DNA of 64,000 nucleotides from Avimonas intestinalis (GTDB lineage: Bacteria > Bacillota > Clostridia > Oscillospirales > Acutalibacteraceae): assembly GCA_904380375.1 (NCBI GenBank), contig CAJFID010000009.1:1-64000 (forward strand), given 5' to 3'. The position numbers were made by a program, and so were the translations under genes. Each line of letters starts with the position of its first letter. Within the stretch, counting starts at the first letter, position 1. Positions 16,533 through 24,534 of this stretch are shown here, piece after piece. The notes under the pieces were generated by a model, which was not told where the DNA came from, did not search any database, and was given only the letters and a program-made list of their open reading frames with translations.

Positions 16533-17243
16533 TTACTGGCCCATCAGACGGCGCATCATTTCCTGATACGCTTCCACTTCCCCGCCCATATTCCGGCGGA
16601 AACGGTCTTTATCCAGCTTTTCATGGGTATGCACATCCCAGAAGCGGCAGGTATCGGGGGAGATCTCATCCGCCAGCACAATCGTGCCGTCCGAGGTCTT
16701 GCCGAATTCCAGCTTAAAGTCCACCAGTTCAACGTCCAGCTTGAGGAAGTATGCTTTCAGGAAGTCATTCACATGAAAAGCATACTTGGAAATGGTGTCA
16801 ATGTCTTCCTGAGTTGCAAGGCCGAGGGCCAGCACATGGTACTCGTTGATCAGCGGATCGCCGAGGTCGTCGTTTTTGTAGCTGAACTCCAAGGACGGCT
16901 GCTTGAGAGGGGTCCCCTCTTCCACGCCGTAGCGCTTGGAAAATGAGCCAGCCGCGATATTGCGGATAATCACCTCAAGAGGGACAATCGTCACTTTCTT
17001 AACCAGGGTTTCGCGCTCGGAAAGTTCCTTGACAAAATGGGTCGGGACGCCGTCCTTTTCCAAAAGCTGCATCAGGAAATTGCTCATCCGGTTGTTGACG
17101 ACGCCTTTGCCGAGGATGGTCCCCTTCTTTTCGCCGTTGAACGCGGTAGCGTCGTCCTTGTAATCAACAATCAGCAATTCCGGGTCATCGGTAGCGAATA
17201 CCTTCTTTGCCTTACCTTCGTAAAGCTGACCTTTTTTCTCCAT
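16533..17243 (-). CDS. purC: Phosphoribosylaminoimidazole-succinocarboxamide synthase
   Basis: This 236-residue SAICAR synthetase has the motifs LYEGKAKKVFATDDPELLIVDYKD, GKGVVNNRMS, PLEVIIRNIAAGSFSKRYG, LEFSYKNDDLGDPLIN and ADEISPDTCRFWD. It couples CAIR with aspartate using ATP. The ATG follows an AGGAGGAATGAA site. It lies second in the operon, 75 bp after purE and 87 bp before the purF-like gene. Confidence 0.96.
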   Translation of the reverse strand: MEKKGQLYEGKAKKVFATDDPELLIVDYKDDATAFNGEKKGTILGKGVVNNRMSNFLMQLLEKDGVPTHFVKELSERETLVKKVTIVPLEVIIRNIAAGSFSKRYGVEEGTPLKQPSLEFSYKNDDLGDPLINEYHVLALGLATQEDIDTISKYAFHVNDFLKAYFLKLDVELVDFKLEFGKTSDGTIVLADEISPDTCRFWDVHTHEKLDKDRFRRNMGGEVEAYQEMMRRLMGQ

Positions 17244-17318
17244 GTTTCATTCCTCCTATTACATTTCCTTCTGCTTTTGTCATACCCAGCGGTCCGTTTG
17301 ACGGGGCCGCGCCTTCTA

Positions 17319-17831
17319 TCAGCCGTTCAGCTCCTCGGAGAGCTTGCGGTCTTTTTCAAGAACAGCGCTTTCCATTTCCCTCTTCATTGCCTTTAACTGC
17401 TCCTGAAGCTCCGCGTCGTCTACCGCCAGGATCTGTGCCGCCAAGATCGCGGCGTTTTCCGCGCCGTCAATCGCGACGGTCGCCACGGGGATCCCAGAGG
17501 GCATTTGCACGGTGGAGAGAAGGGAGTCCAGCCCGTCCAACGTAGAGGATTTAATCGGGATGCCGATCACCGGCAGGATCGTATGGGCGGCAAGCACCCC
17601 AGCCAAATGAGCAGCTTTGCCCGCCGCGGCAATAATAACCCCGAAGCCGTTGGACGCGGCATGCCAAGCGAAATCCATGGCAGCTGCCGGCGTACGGTGG
17701 GCGGACATCACATGGACCTCCACGGGGATGCCGAAGGCCTTAAGCTTGTTGACCGCTTTGGACACCACCGGCAGGTCGCTATCGCTCCCCATAATCACGG
17801 CGACTTTTTTCTTAGCGCCTTGCATATTCAT
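17319..17831 (-). CDS. purE: N5-carboxyaminoimidazole ribonucleotide mutase
   Basis: This 170-residue class I PurE carries VAVIMGSDSDLPVV, VHVMSAHRTP and the GIPIKSSTLDGLDSLLSTVQMPSGIPVATVAI substrate loop. It converts N5-CAIR to CAIR. Several close ATGs exist; 17831 gives the best spacing (5 nt) from AGAAAGGA. It is the first gene of the purine operon, about 300 nt downstream of the predicted promoter, so a long leader precedes it. Confidence 0.94.
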   Translation of the reverse strand: MNMQGAKKKVAVIMGSDSDLPVVSKAVNKLKAFGIPVEVHVMSAHRTPAAAMDFAWHAASNGFGVIIAAAGKAAHLAGVLAAHTILPVIGIPIKSSTLDGLDSLLSTVQMPSGIPVATVAIDGAENAAILAAQILAVDDAELQEQLKAMKREMESAVLEKDRKLSEELNG

Positions 17832-18127
17832 GACCATCCTTTCTCGTCTGCCCGGCCGATGCTGGCAGACCATCCATCACATAGACGGAAATAGTAATCG
17901 TATCCGATACACCGCATTTTCCGCCCTTTGTCTGCGTTACTTCCTGCGCGAGCCATACAAGCAAAAGAAACAGGCTACGGATGCAAAATCTCCGCAGCCT
18001 GCCGCTTTACGATTGTGTCTTCCGCGCAGGAAGCCGGCGGATGCAACATCCGTGTCCGTTGCAGGAAACAGGGTTCAACCCGCTTACGTCAAACGACTGC
18101 ATGTGGCATCCTCCCCTTCAAAAGATA
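17832..18127 (-). promoter_or_regulatory. Structured leader of the purine operon
   Basis: About 295 nt lie between the predicted transcription start and purE. On the minus strand the leader holds several clear pairings. One is a hairpin at 18038-18052 (CGGATG-TTG-CATCCG). Another is an alternative stem TGCAAC/GTTGCA at 18042-18063. A perfect 10-bp long-range stem joins 18024-18033 to 17940-17949 and encloses a terminator-like hairpin (17971-18001). The strand CGGATG could pair instead with CATCCG (17978-17983) inside that hairpin, giving mutually exclusive structures. This looks like an attenuator or riboswitch, but I do not recognise the guanine, ZTP or PRPP consensus. Confidence 0.5.
17961..18001 (-). 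terminator. Attenuator-like hairpin in the purine leader
   Basis: On the minus strand CAGGCTGCGGA (18001-17991) pairs with TCCGTAGCCTG (17981-17971) with one G-U pair and a 9-nt loop. TTTCTTTT follows at once. It sits about 130 nt before purE and inside the leader, so conditional termination is plausible. Confidence 0.55.
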
Positions 18128-18162
18128 CTTTATATTGTATTGCAAACAGTATCTTTTTGCAA
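18121..18162 (-). promoter_or_regulatory. Purine operon promoter with overlapping inverted repeat
   Basis: On the minus strand TTGCAA (-35, 18157-18162) and TACAAT (-10, 18134-18139) are spaced by 17 bp. An inverted repeat AAAGATAC/GTATCTTT (18149-18156 and 18121-18128) brackets the -10 region and the likely start site. This is a good candidate operator. It does not resemble the Bacillus PurBox. Confidence 0.65.
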
Positions 18163-18298
18163 GTGGCTTTCCGATTTTTGTAGAGTTATGGAGGGGGAAA
18201 AGGACAGGAATATGGTATTTTGTGTAGAATGTGCTATCCTTGGCGGAAGGATGCGAAAGACGGTACTTCGGCCGTCTCCCGTTCTGACGTTGGAAAAG

Positions 18299-18340
18299 CC
18301 GAGGGCAAAAGAAGGCGCCGGGAAATTTCCCGGCGCCTTC
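18299..18340 (-). terminator. groEL terminator
   Basis: A 30-bp perfect palindrome at 18311-18340 (GAAGGCGCCGGG and its complement) is followed on the minus strand by TTTTGCCC, 22 bp after the groEL stop. Confidence 0.75.
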
Positions 18341-18361
18341 GTCTTTATTGAGCTTTGCCGA

Positions 18362-19990
18362 TTAATACATGCCGTCCATGCCGCCGGCCGGAGCCGCCGG
18401 AGCCGGGGCCGGCTCCTTCTTATCGGCAACCAGCGATTCGGTGGTCAGCACCATCGCCGCGACCGAAGCCGCGTTCTGCAGGGCGGAACGGGTAACCTTG
18501 GTCGGATCAACGATACCGGCCGCGATCATGTCGCCGTACTCGTCCTTCGCAAAGTCATAGCCATAGCCAATCTTACCGGAGGTGCGGATCTTGTCAATGA
18601 TGACGCTGCCTTCCATCCCGGCGTTCAGCGCGATCTGACGGATCGGCTCCTCAAGCGCCTTCTCCACGATCTTCGCGCCGGTCTTCTCGTCGCCCTCGGT
18701 GCTGCTCAGCAGCGCGCTCAACTTTTCAGAAGCGTTGATCAGCGCCACGCCGCCGCCGGCTACGATGCCTTCCTCAACAGCCGCTTTCGTGGCGGAAAGG
18801 GCGTCTTCAATGCGGAGCTTCTTCTCCTTCATTTCCACTTCGGTGGCCGCGCCGACCTTGATGACTGCCACACCGCCGGACAGCTTGGCCAGACGCTCCT
18901 GCAGCTTTTCGCGGTCAAAGTCCGAGGTGGTGTTCTCAATCTGGTGGCGGATCTGGCCGATGCGGTTCTTGATTTCATCGGAATCGCCCGCGCCGTCAAC
19001 AATAATGGTGTTTTCCTTCTGGACCTTCACCTGACGGGCACGGCCCAGCTGCTGCATCGTCGCTTCCTTCAGCTCAAGGCCAAGCTCCTCCGAGATGACC
19101 TGACCGCCGGTCAGGATGGCAATATCCTGCAGCATTTCCTTGCGGCGGTCGCCGAAGCCAGGGGCCTTGACCGCGACGCAGGTAAAGGTGCCGCGCAGCT
19201 TATTGACAATCAGGGTGGACAGCGCTTCGCCTTCCACGTCCTCCGCGATGATGACCAGCTTCTTACCGGCTTGCAGGATCTGCTCCAGCAACGGCAGGAT
19301 ATCCTGGACATTGGAAATCTTCTTATCGGTAATCAGGATATACGCGTCGTCAATGACCGCTTCCATTTTCTCGGTATCGGTCACCATATAGGGGGTGATG
19401 TAACCGCGGTCAAACTGCATGCCTTCCACGACTTCGGAGTAGGTTTCCGCCGTCTTGGATTCTTCAACGGTGATGACACCGTCCGCCGTTACCTTTTCCA
19501 TCGCTTCGGCAACCAGGTCGCCGATGGTCGAATCGCCGGCCGAGACCGTCGCTACGCGGGCGATATCCGCCGAACCGCTGACCTTCTTGGAATTGGCGAT
19601 AACGCCATCAACAACCGCGTCCACCGCTTTTTCAATGCCGCGCTTAATCCCCATCGGGTTTGCCCCGGCGGCGACGTTCTTCATCCCCTCGCGGATGAGA
19701 GCCTGCGCCAGCAGGGTCGCCGTTGTGGTACCGTCGCCGGCCACATCGTTGGTCTTTGTGGAAACCTCCTTGACCAGCTGCGCGCCCATGTTTTCAAACG
19801 GGTTGTCCAGCTCAATCTCCTTCGCGATGGTTACGCCGTCGTTGGTAATCAAGGGAGCGCCGAACTTCTTGTCAAGCACCACGTTGCGGCCGCGCGGGCC
19901 AAGGGTGATTTTTACGGTATTCGCCAACTGGTCGACACCCGACTGGAGCGCCTTACGGGCTTCCTCGCCGAAAAGAATCTGCTTCGCCAT
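18362..19990 (-). CDS. groEL: Chaperonin GroEL (60 kDa)
   Basis: This 542-residue group I chaperonin carries the hallmarks KITLGPRGRNVVLDKKFG, the ATP-site GDGTTTATLLAQA, GYITPYMVTD and EEGIVAGGGVALI. Its C-terminus ends in a short Gly/Met tail (GGMDGMY). It forms the double-ring folding chamber with GroES in the cytosol. It lies 77 bp downstream of groES in one heat-shock operon controlled by CIRCE. Confidence 0.98.
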   Translation of the reverse strand: MAKQILFGEEARKALQSGVDQLANTVKITLGPRGRNVVLDKKFGAPLITNDGVTIAKEIELDNPFENMGAQLVKEVSTKTNDVAGDGTTTATLLAQALIREGMKNVAAGANPMGIKRGIEKAVDAVVDGVIANSKKVSGSADIARVATVSAGDSTIGDLVAEAMEKVTADGVITVEESKTAETYSEVVEGMQFDRGYITPYMVTDTEKMEAVIDDAYILITDKKISNVQDILPLLEQILQAGKKLVIIAEDVEGEALSTLIVNKLRGTFTCVAVKAPGFGDRRKEMLQDIAILTGGQVISEELGLELKEATMQQLGRARQVKVQKENTIIVDGAGDSDEIKNRIGQIRHQIENTTSDFDREKLQERLAKLSGGVAVIKVGAATEVEMKEKKLRIEDALSATKAAVEEGIVAGGGVALINASEKLSALLSSTEGDEKTGAKIVEKALEEPIRQIALNAGMEGSVIIDKIRTSGKIGYGYDFAKDEYGDMIAAGIVDPTKVTRSALQNAASVAAMVLTTESLVADKKEPAPAPAAPAGGMDGMY

Positions 19991-20067
19991 GGAAAATTCC
20001 TCCTAATTCTGTTCATTTTACTCTGAGAAAGTGAAAAATAAGATATCAAGCCATTCCTGCGGTGATT

Positions 20068-20361
20068 TTAGCCTTCGACAACCGCCAGGATATCGCTCTG
20101 CCGAACAATGGTGTACTCCTGCCCGTCCAGCTTGACTTCCGTCCCGGAATACTTGCTGGTCAGAACTTTGTCGCCCACCTTGACATACATCGTGATGTCC
20201 TTGCCTTCGACATTGCCGCCCGGCCCTACCGCCACGACTTCAGCAACCTGCGGCTTTTCTTTGGCCGAACCCGCCAGGATGATCCCGCTCTTTGTGGTTT
20301 CTTCCGCTTCGACCATTTTGATGACCACGCGATCGGCCAGCGGCTTAATCGACATAGACAT
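20068..20361 (-). CDS. groES: Co-chaperonin GroES
   Basis: This 97-residue protein has IKPLADRVVIKMVEAEETTKSGIILAGSAKEKPQ, including the mobile loop, and ends VEG after the ILAVVEG stretch. It caps the GroEL ring. The ATG at 20361 follows GGGAGGAATTCTCA and is preceded by the CIRCE operator and a sigma-A promoter. It is the first gene of the groES-groEL operon. Confidence 0.98.
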   Translation of the reverse strand: MSMSIKPLADRVVIKMVEAEETTKSGIILAGSAKEKPQVAEVVAVGPGGNVEGKDITMYVKVGDKVLTSKYSGTEVKLDGQEYTIVRQSDILAVVEG

Positions 20362-20394
20362 TGAGAATTCCTCCCTATTGACGTGTTGTTAATT

Positions 20395-20421
20395 TTAGCA
20401 CTCGCTTATCTTGAGTGCTAA
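20395..20421 (-). promoter_or_regulatory. CIRCE operator (HrcA binding site)
   Basis: TTAGCACTC, 9 bp, GAGTGCTAA is an exact match to the CIRCE consensus, located between the promoter and groES. It implies HrcA repression of groESL; hrcA itself is not in the window. Confidence 0.97.
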
Positions 20422-20431
20422 TCTGTTTATT

Positions 20432-20459
20432 ATTTTAATCCGATTGCTGGAAAAATCAA
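20432..20459 (-). promoter_or_regulatory. groES-groEL promoter
   Basis: On the minus strand TTGATT (20454-20459) and TAAAAT (20432-20437) are spaced by 16 bp, directly upstream of CIRCE. Confidence 0.7.
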
Positions 20460-20574
20460 GAGGGAAAATGAAACTTCACAATTTATTAACAATCTGACGC
20501 CGGACGTTTTTCACTCGGCTGATTTATCCCCTATTGGCCCTCCCATCGCGCGGAGAAACACCGGTTGCGGAGAT

Positions 20575-20618
20575 AAAAGAACGGCCCGCTGGCAAAAACG
20601 CCTGCAGGCCGTTCTTTT
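20575..20618. terminator. Terminator after nfnB
   Basis: AAAAGAACGGCC (20575-20586) pairs with GGCCGTTCTTTT (20607-20618). T runs exist on both sides, and the convergence point favours the nfnAB transcript on the minus strand. The loop is about 20 nt. Confidence 0.75.
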
Positions 20619-20665
20619 CGCAAAAGGTGAATTGCGAATCTTGGGATATGCGGGCTATCCCCGCT

Positions 20666-22063
20666 TTATTGCTCTGCCTTGCTCATGATATATTCGTCAA
20701 TCGCTTTGGCAGCGTGCTTGCCCGCCCCCATCGCCAGGATAACGGTTGCCGCGCCGGTCACTGCGTCACCGCCGGCATATACCGCCGTGCGGGTGGTCAA
20801 GCCGTCGTCCCCGTTGGTGATGATGCAGCCGTGCTTGTCGGTATCAAGGCCCGGAGTTGTGGAACGGATGAGCGGGTTGGGGCTGGTGCCGATCGACATC
20901 ACCATGCAGTCCACATCAAGATTGAAGGTACACCCCTGCTTCGGGATCGGGCGGCGGCGGCCGGAGGCATCCGGTTCGCCGAGCTCCATCTCCTGACAGA
21001 CCATTCCCTTTACCCAGCCGTTTTCATCGCCCAGCACCTCAATCGGATTGGACAGCGTCTTAAAGATTATCCCCTCTTCTTCGGCGTGTTCAATCTCTTC
21101 CTTACGGGCGGGCAATTCCTCCATGCCGCGGCGGTATACGATGTACACGTTTTCCGCGCCAAGCCGTTTGGCACAGCGCGCGGCATCCATCGCCACGTTG
21201 CCGCCTCCCACGATGGCGACGTTTTTCGCATGCTCAATCGGGGTCTTGGCGTTTTCCTTGTAGGCTTTCATCAGGTTGATGCGGGTCAAAAACTCGTTGG
21301 CAGAATACACGCCGTTCAAGCTTTCGCCCGGGATCCCCATAAACCGGGGCAAGCCGGCGCCGGAACCGATGAATACGGCTTCAAAGCCCATGTCAAACAG
21401 GTCGTCCACCGTCAGCGTGCGTCCGATGACCACATCGGTTTCAATATCCACGCCCAACGCGCGCAGGCCGTCAATCTCCTGCCGCACAATCTCCTTGGAC
21501 AGACGGAATTCCGGGATGCCGTAGACCAGCACGCCGCCGGGCGTGTGCAGCGCCTCGTAAACCGTGACGGCATATCCCTTTTTCGCCAATTCCCCCGCGG
21601 CGGTCAAGCCGCTCGGGCCGGAGCCGATCACGGCGACCTTATGGCCGTTGGAAGCCGGCTTTTCCACCGCCTGCGTCGTATGCTCCCGATGCCAGTCGGC
21701 CACAAAGCGCTCCAGCCGGCCGATCCCGACCGGTTCCCCCTTGATGCCCCGGACGCACTTGCCTTCGCACTGGGTTTCCTGTGGGCATACGCGGCCGCAG
21801 ACTGCTGGCAGAGAAGAGGAGGCGGAGAGGATAGCGTAAGCGCCCTCCATATCCTCCTCGGCAATTTTGGCGATAAACGCCGGGATGTCAATGCCGACCG
21901 GGCAGCCGGATTGGCAGGGCTTGTGCTTGCAATGCAGGCAGCGCTTGGCTTCCTCTACCGCCATGTCATAGGTATAGCCCAAGGCGACCTCCTGGAAATT
22001 CCGGCTGCGGACGGCCGGATCCTGCACCGGCATCGGACATTTTTTCGGATTCATATTCGGCAT
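20666..22063 (-). CDS. NADPH-dependent glutamate synthase-like flavoprotein, NfnB-type subunit
   Basis: This 465-residue protein resembles the small subunit of glutamate synthase and NfnB. The N-terminal cysteine-rich Fe-S region includes RCLHCKHKPCQSGCPVGIDIPAFI and VCGRVCPQETQCEGKCVRG. It is followed by an FAD Rossmann site (VAVIGSGPSGLTAAGELAKKGY) and an NAD(P) site (VAIVGGGNVAMDAAR). The start lies next to the end of the NfnA-type gene. With it, the complex would couple NADH, NADPH and ferredoxin (electron-bifurcating transhydrogenase). Many databases label it gltA; the neighbour favours NfnB. Confidence 0.85.
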   Translation of the reverse strand: MPNMNPKKCPMPVQDPAVRSRNFQEVALGYTYDMAVEEAKRCLHCKHKPCQSGCPVGIDIPAFIAKIAEEDMEGAYAILSASSSLPAVCGRVCPQETQCEGKCVRGIKGEPVGIGRLERFVADWHREHTTQAVEKPASNGHKVAVIGSGPSGLTAAGELAKKGYAVTVYEALHTPGGVLVYGIPEFRLSKEIVRQEIDGLRALGVDIETDVVIGRTLTVDDLFDMGFEAVFIGSGAGLPRFMGIPGESLNGVYSANEFLTRINLMKAYKENAKTPIEHAKNVAIVGGGNVAMDAARCAKRLGAENVYIVYRRGMEELPARKEEIEHAEEEGIIFKTLSNPIEVLGDENGWVKGMVCQEMELGEPDASGRRRPIPKQGCTFNLDVDCMVMSIGTSPNPLIRSTTPGLDTDKHGCIITNGDDGLTTRTAVYAGGDAVTGAATVILAMGAGKHAAKAIDEYIMSKAEQ

Positions 22064-22064
22064 G

Positions 22065-22907
22065 TCATTCCACCTCCTTTTTCAGCAGGTTGCACGCCGC
22101 CTCGCGGGCGTGCGCTTCAAAATCGCGGTACATGCTGCCGCGCTTCATCGCTTCGTCAAAATCGACTTCGTGCCCGTCAAAATCGGGACCGTCTACGCAG
22201 GCAAACTTGGTTTTGCCGCCCACGGTCAGCCGGCAGCCTCCGCACATCCCAGTGCCGTCGATCATGATGGGGTTCATGGAAACGATCGTTTTTATGCCGT
22301 ATTCCTTGGTAAGCTTACATACGAATTTCATCATGACCAGCGGACCGATCGCGATCACCTCGTCGTACTGGTTGCCTTCCTTAATCAGCGCCTCAAGCGC
22401 ATTGGTGACGACCCCTTTTTCACCGTAGGAGCCGTCGTCGGTCATCATAACCAAGCGGTCGGAAACGGCCCGGAACTCCTCCTCAAGGATCACCAGGTCC
22501 TTATTGCGGAACCCGACGACGGTATGCACCTCCGCCCCCAGGCTGTGAAGCTTCTTGGCAATCGGGTACGCGATGGCGCATCCCACGCCGCCGCCGACCA
22601 CGGCTACCTTCTTCAGCCCTTCCACGTGGCTGGGCGTACCGAGCGGCCCGACGAAATCAACCAGGCTGTCCCCCTCGTTGAGCGCGTTGAGCTCCATTGT
22701 AGAGGCGCCGACGATCTGGAAAATGATCGTGACGGTCCCCATTTCCCTGTCAAAATCCGCGATTGTCAGCGGGACGCGCTCCCCGTCCTCCGACGCGCGG
22801 AAGATAATAAACTGTCCCGGCTCGGCCTTTTTGGCCACGAGCGGCGCATGGATAACCATCTCGGTCACCGTGGGATTGAGCGCCCTTTTCTTAAGGATCT
22901 GGAACAT
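22065..22907 (-). CDS. Ferredoxin-NADP+ reductase-like FAD/NAD-binding subunit, NfnA-type
   Basis: This 280-residue protein belongs to the dihydroorotate dehydrogenase electron-transfer/NfnA family. It has an FAD-binding barrel (PGQFIIFRASEDGERVPLTI), an NAD-binding region (VAVVGGGVGCAIAYPIAKKL) and a C-terminal [2Fe-2S] cluster site (GTGMCGGCRLTVGGKTKFACVDGPDFDG). The ATG at 22907 follows AGGAGGATCC. It is cotranscribed with the NfnB-type gene, whose ATG comes immediately after its stop. The pair balances reduced ferredoxin and pyridine nucleotides in a fermenting anaerobe. Confidence 0.87.
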   Translation of the reverse strand: MFQILKKRALNPTVTEMVIHAPLVAKKAEPGQFIIFRASEDGERVPLTIADFDREMGTVTIIFQIVGASTMELNALNEGDSLVDFVGPLGTPSHVEGLKKVAVVGGGVGCAIAYPIAKKLHSLGAEVHTVVGFRNKDLVILEEEFRAVSDRLVMMTDDGSYGEKGVVTNALEALIKEGNQYDEVIAIGPLVMMKFVCKLTKEYGIKTIVSMNPIMIDGTGMCGGCRLTVGGKTKFACVDGPDFDGHEVDFDEAMKRGSMYRDFEAHAREAACNLLKKEVE

Positions 22908-23000
22908 GACGGATCCTCCTTTATCTGGATTATATGCCGGCGCTTTCGGCAAGCCGATAAGGCCGGCACGGGTCAGCGGCGGCCAACCCAAAGGATAAGA

Positions 23001-23035
23001 CAAAAGCGAAGCCGCTGGTTTATGAGCGGCTTCGC
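23001..23035 (-). terminator. Terminator after the alcohol dehydrogenase gene
   Basis: GCGAAGCCGCT (23006-23016) pairs with AGCGGCTTCGC (23025-23035). On the minus strand TTTTGTCTT follows. It separates the dehydrogenase gene from nfnA. Confidence 0.75.
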
Positions 23036-23101
23036 CTCGCCTATTCTCTTAACCAGGCTGGCCGGCCAGGTTTTCCCTGCGCCGCTTTTACCGATGGAAG
23101 C

Positions 23102-24313
23102 TTAGAAGTCGATCTCGCGGTCGTAGTACACGGCCAGCAGCAGCTTCTCCATATCCTCCTGGCTGGGCTGACGCGGGTTGGAACCGGTGCAGGCGTCGCC
23201 GATAGCGTTGGCGGCCACCTCGGAGAGCTTGTCGTTGAACTCTTTTTCGTCAATGATGCTCTTGTCCGCCAGGACGCCGCCTTCCCCGTAATTCTTGATG
23301 GCCAGCGGGATATTGAGCTGCTTATTCATGCTGCGCAGCTCGGCGATCAGCGCGTCCACCAATTCCTCCGTGGTCTCGCCCTTCAGGTCGATGAAGCGGG
23401 CGATTTCCGCATAGCGCTCCGCCGCTTCCAGAACTTTGGAATTGTACTTGATAACCTTGGGCAGGTACATCGCGTTCGCCGCGCCGTGGATGATATGGCC
23501 GCCCGAGAAGGCCGCGCCGGTCTTATGCGCCATAGAATGCACAATACCCAGCAGCGCGTTGGAGAAGGCCATGCCAGCCAGGCACTGCGCGTCATGCATC
23601 CGGTCGCGGGCCTGCATGTCGCCGTCGTAGGACTTCTTCAGGTCGTTGTGGATCATCTTGATCGCATGCAGGGCGAGCGGATCGGTATAATTGCAATGCA
23701 GGGTGGAAACATACGCCTCAATCGCATGGGTCATGGCGTCCATGCCGGTGTGGGCGGTAAGCTTCGGAGGCATCGTCTCCGCCAGATCCGGATCAACGAT
23801 GGCGACATCCGGCGTAATGTTAAAGTCAGCGAGCGGATACTTGATGCCCTTGTCATAGTCGGTGATAACCGAGAAGGCAGTGACCTCGGTAGCAGTACCG
23901 GAAGTGGAGGGAATCGCACAGAAACGCGCCTTCGTGCGCAGTGTCGGGAAGCTGAATGGGGTGATCAACTGCTCAAAGGTGCAGTCCGGATATTCATAAA
24001 AAGCCCACATCGCTTTGGCTGCGTCGATCGGGGAACCGCCGCCCATGGAAACGATCCAATCGGGCTGGAATTCGCGCATTGCTTCGGCGCCCTTCATCAC
24101 CGTCGTCACCGACGGATCGGGCTCCACGCCTTCAAACAATTTGACTTCCATGCCGGCTTCCTTCAGGTACCCAACGGCACGGTCCAAGAAACCAAAGCGC
24201 TTCATGCTGCCGCCGCCAACAACGACGATCGCTTTCTTTCCTTTCAGATTTTTCAGCTCTTCCAAGGAGCCTTTGCCATGGTACAGATCACGAGGCAGAG
24301 TAAAACGGCCCAT
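23102..24313 (-). CDS. Iron-containing alcohol dehydrogenase
   Basis: This 403-residue group III dehydrogenase starts with FTLPRDLYHGKGSLEEL. The NAD(P) region has IVVVGGGSMKRFGFLDRA and DWIVSMGGGSPIDAAKAMW. Metal ligands are expected in the MDAMTHAIEAYVS and MAFSNALLGIVHSMAHKTGAAF segments, including the final His cluster around SGGHIIHG. It probably interconverts an aldehyde and an alcohol (ethanol- or butanol-type fermentation). It is divergent from a LysR regulator, which may control it. Confidence 0.93.
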   Translation of the reverse strand: MGRFTLPRDLYHGKGSLEELKNLKGKKAIVVVGGGSMKRFGFLDRAVGYLKEAGMEVKLFEGVEPDPSVTTVMKGAEAMREFQPDWIVSMGGGSPIDAAKAMWAFYEYPDCTFEQLITPFSFPTLRTKARFCAIPSTSGTATEVTAFSVITDYDKGIKYPLADFNITPDVAIVDPDLAETMPPKLTAHTGMDAMTHAIEAYVSTLHCNYTDPLALHAIKMIHNDLKKSYDGDMQARDRMHDAQCLAGMAFSNALLGIVHSMAHKTGAAFSGGHIIHGAANAMYLPKVIKYNSKVLEAAERYAEIARFIDLKGETTEELVDALIAELRSMNKQLNIPLAIKNYGEGGVLADKSIIDEKEFNDKLSEVAANAIGDACTGSNPRQPSQEDMEKLLLAVYYDREIDF

Positions 24314-24534
24314 AACATTTACCTCCTACAGTAATTTTCTCAAATCCCGGATAAACCGGCTTTTATGTAGACGGCATACCCCCGTCTTCGTTAAAAGTTT
24401 ATCATAGATTTTTTTCTCCGGGTAATGTATAATAAGAATAGCGCACATATAAAAACGGAATGAGCCGACGCGTCGCGGATTTGCCCGAATTTCATGCTGG
24501 CTATTTCCGGCCGCGACGCAAGGGAGGGACGCCG

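Noticed and set aside
17832..18127. Purine leader as a known guanine, ZTP or PRPP riboswitch
   Set aside because: I could not find the conserved core sequences of these classes, so I report only an uncharacterised structured leader.
17981..20026. A 681-codon open frame on the plus strand
   Set aside because: It runs antisense through groEL, whose protein is unmistakable. The frame is open because of GC-rich codon bias and shows no domain.
20534..22267. A 577-codon open frame on the plus strand opposite nfnB
   Set aside because: The minus-strand protein has clear Fe-S and FAD motifs; the plus frame is a codon-bias shadow.
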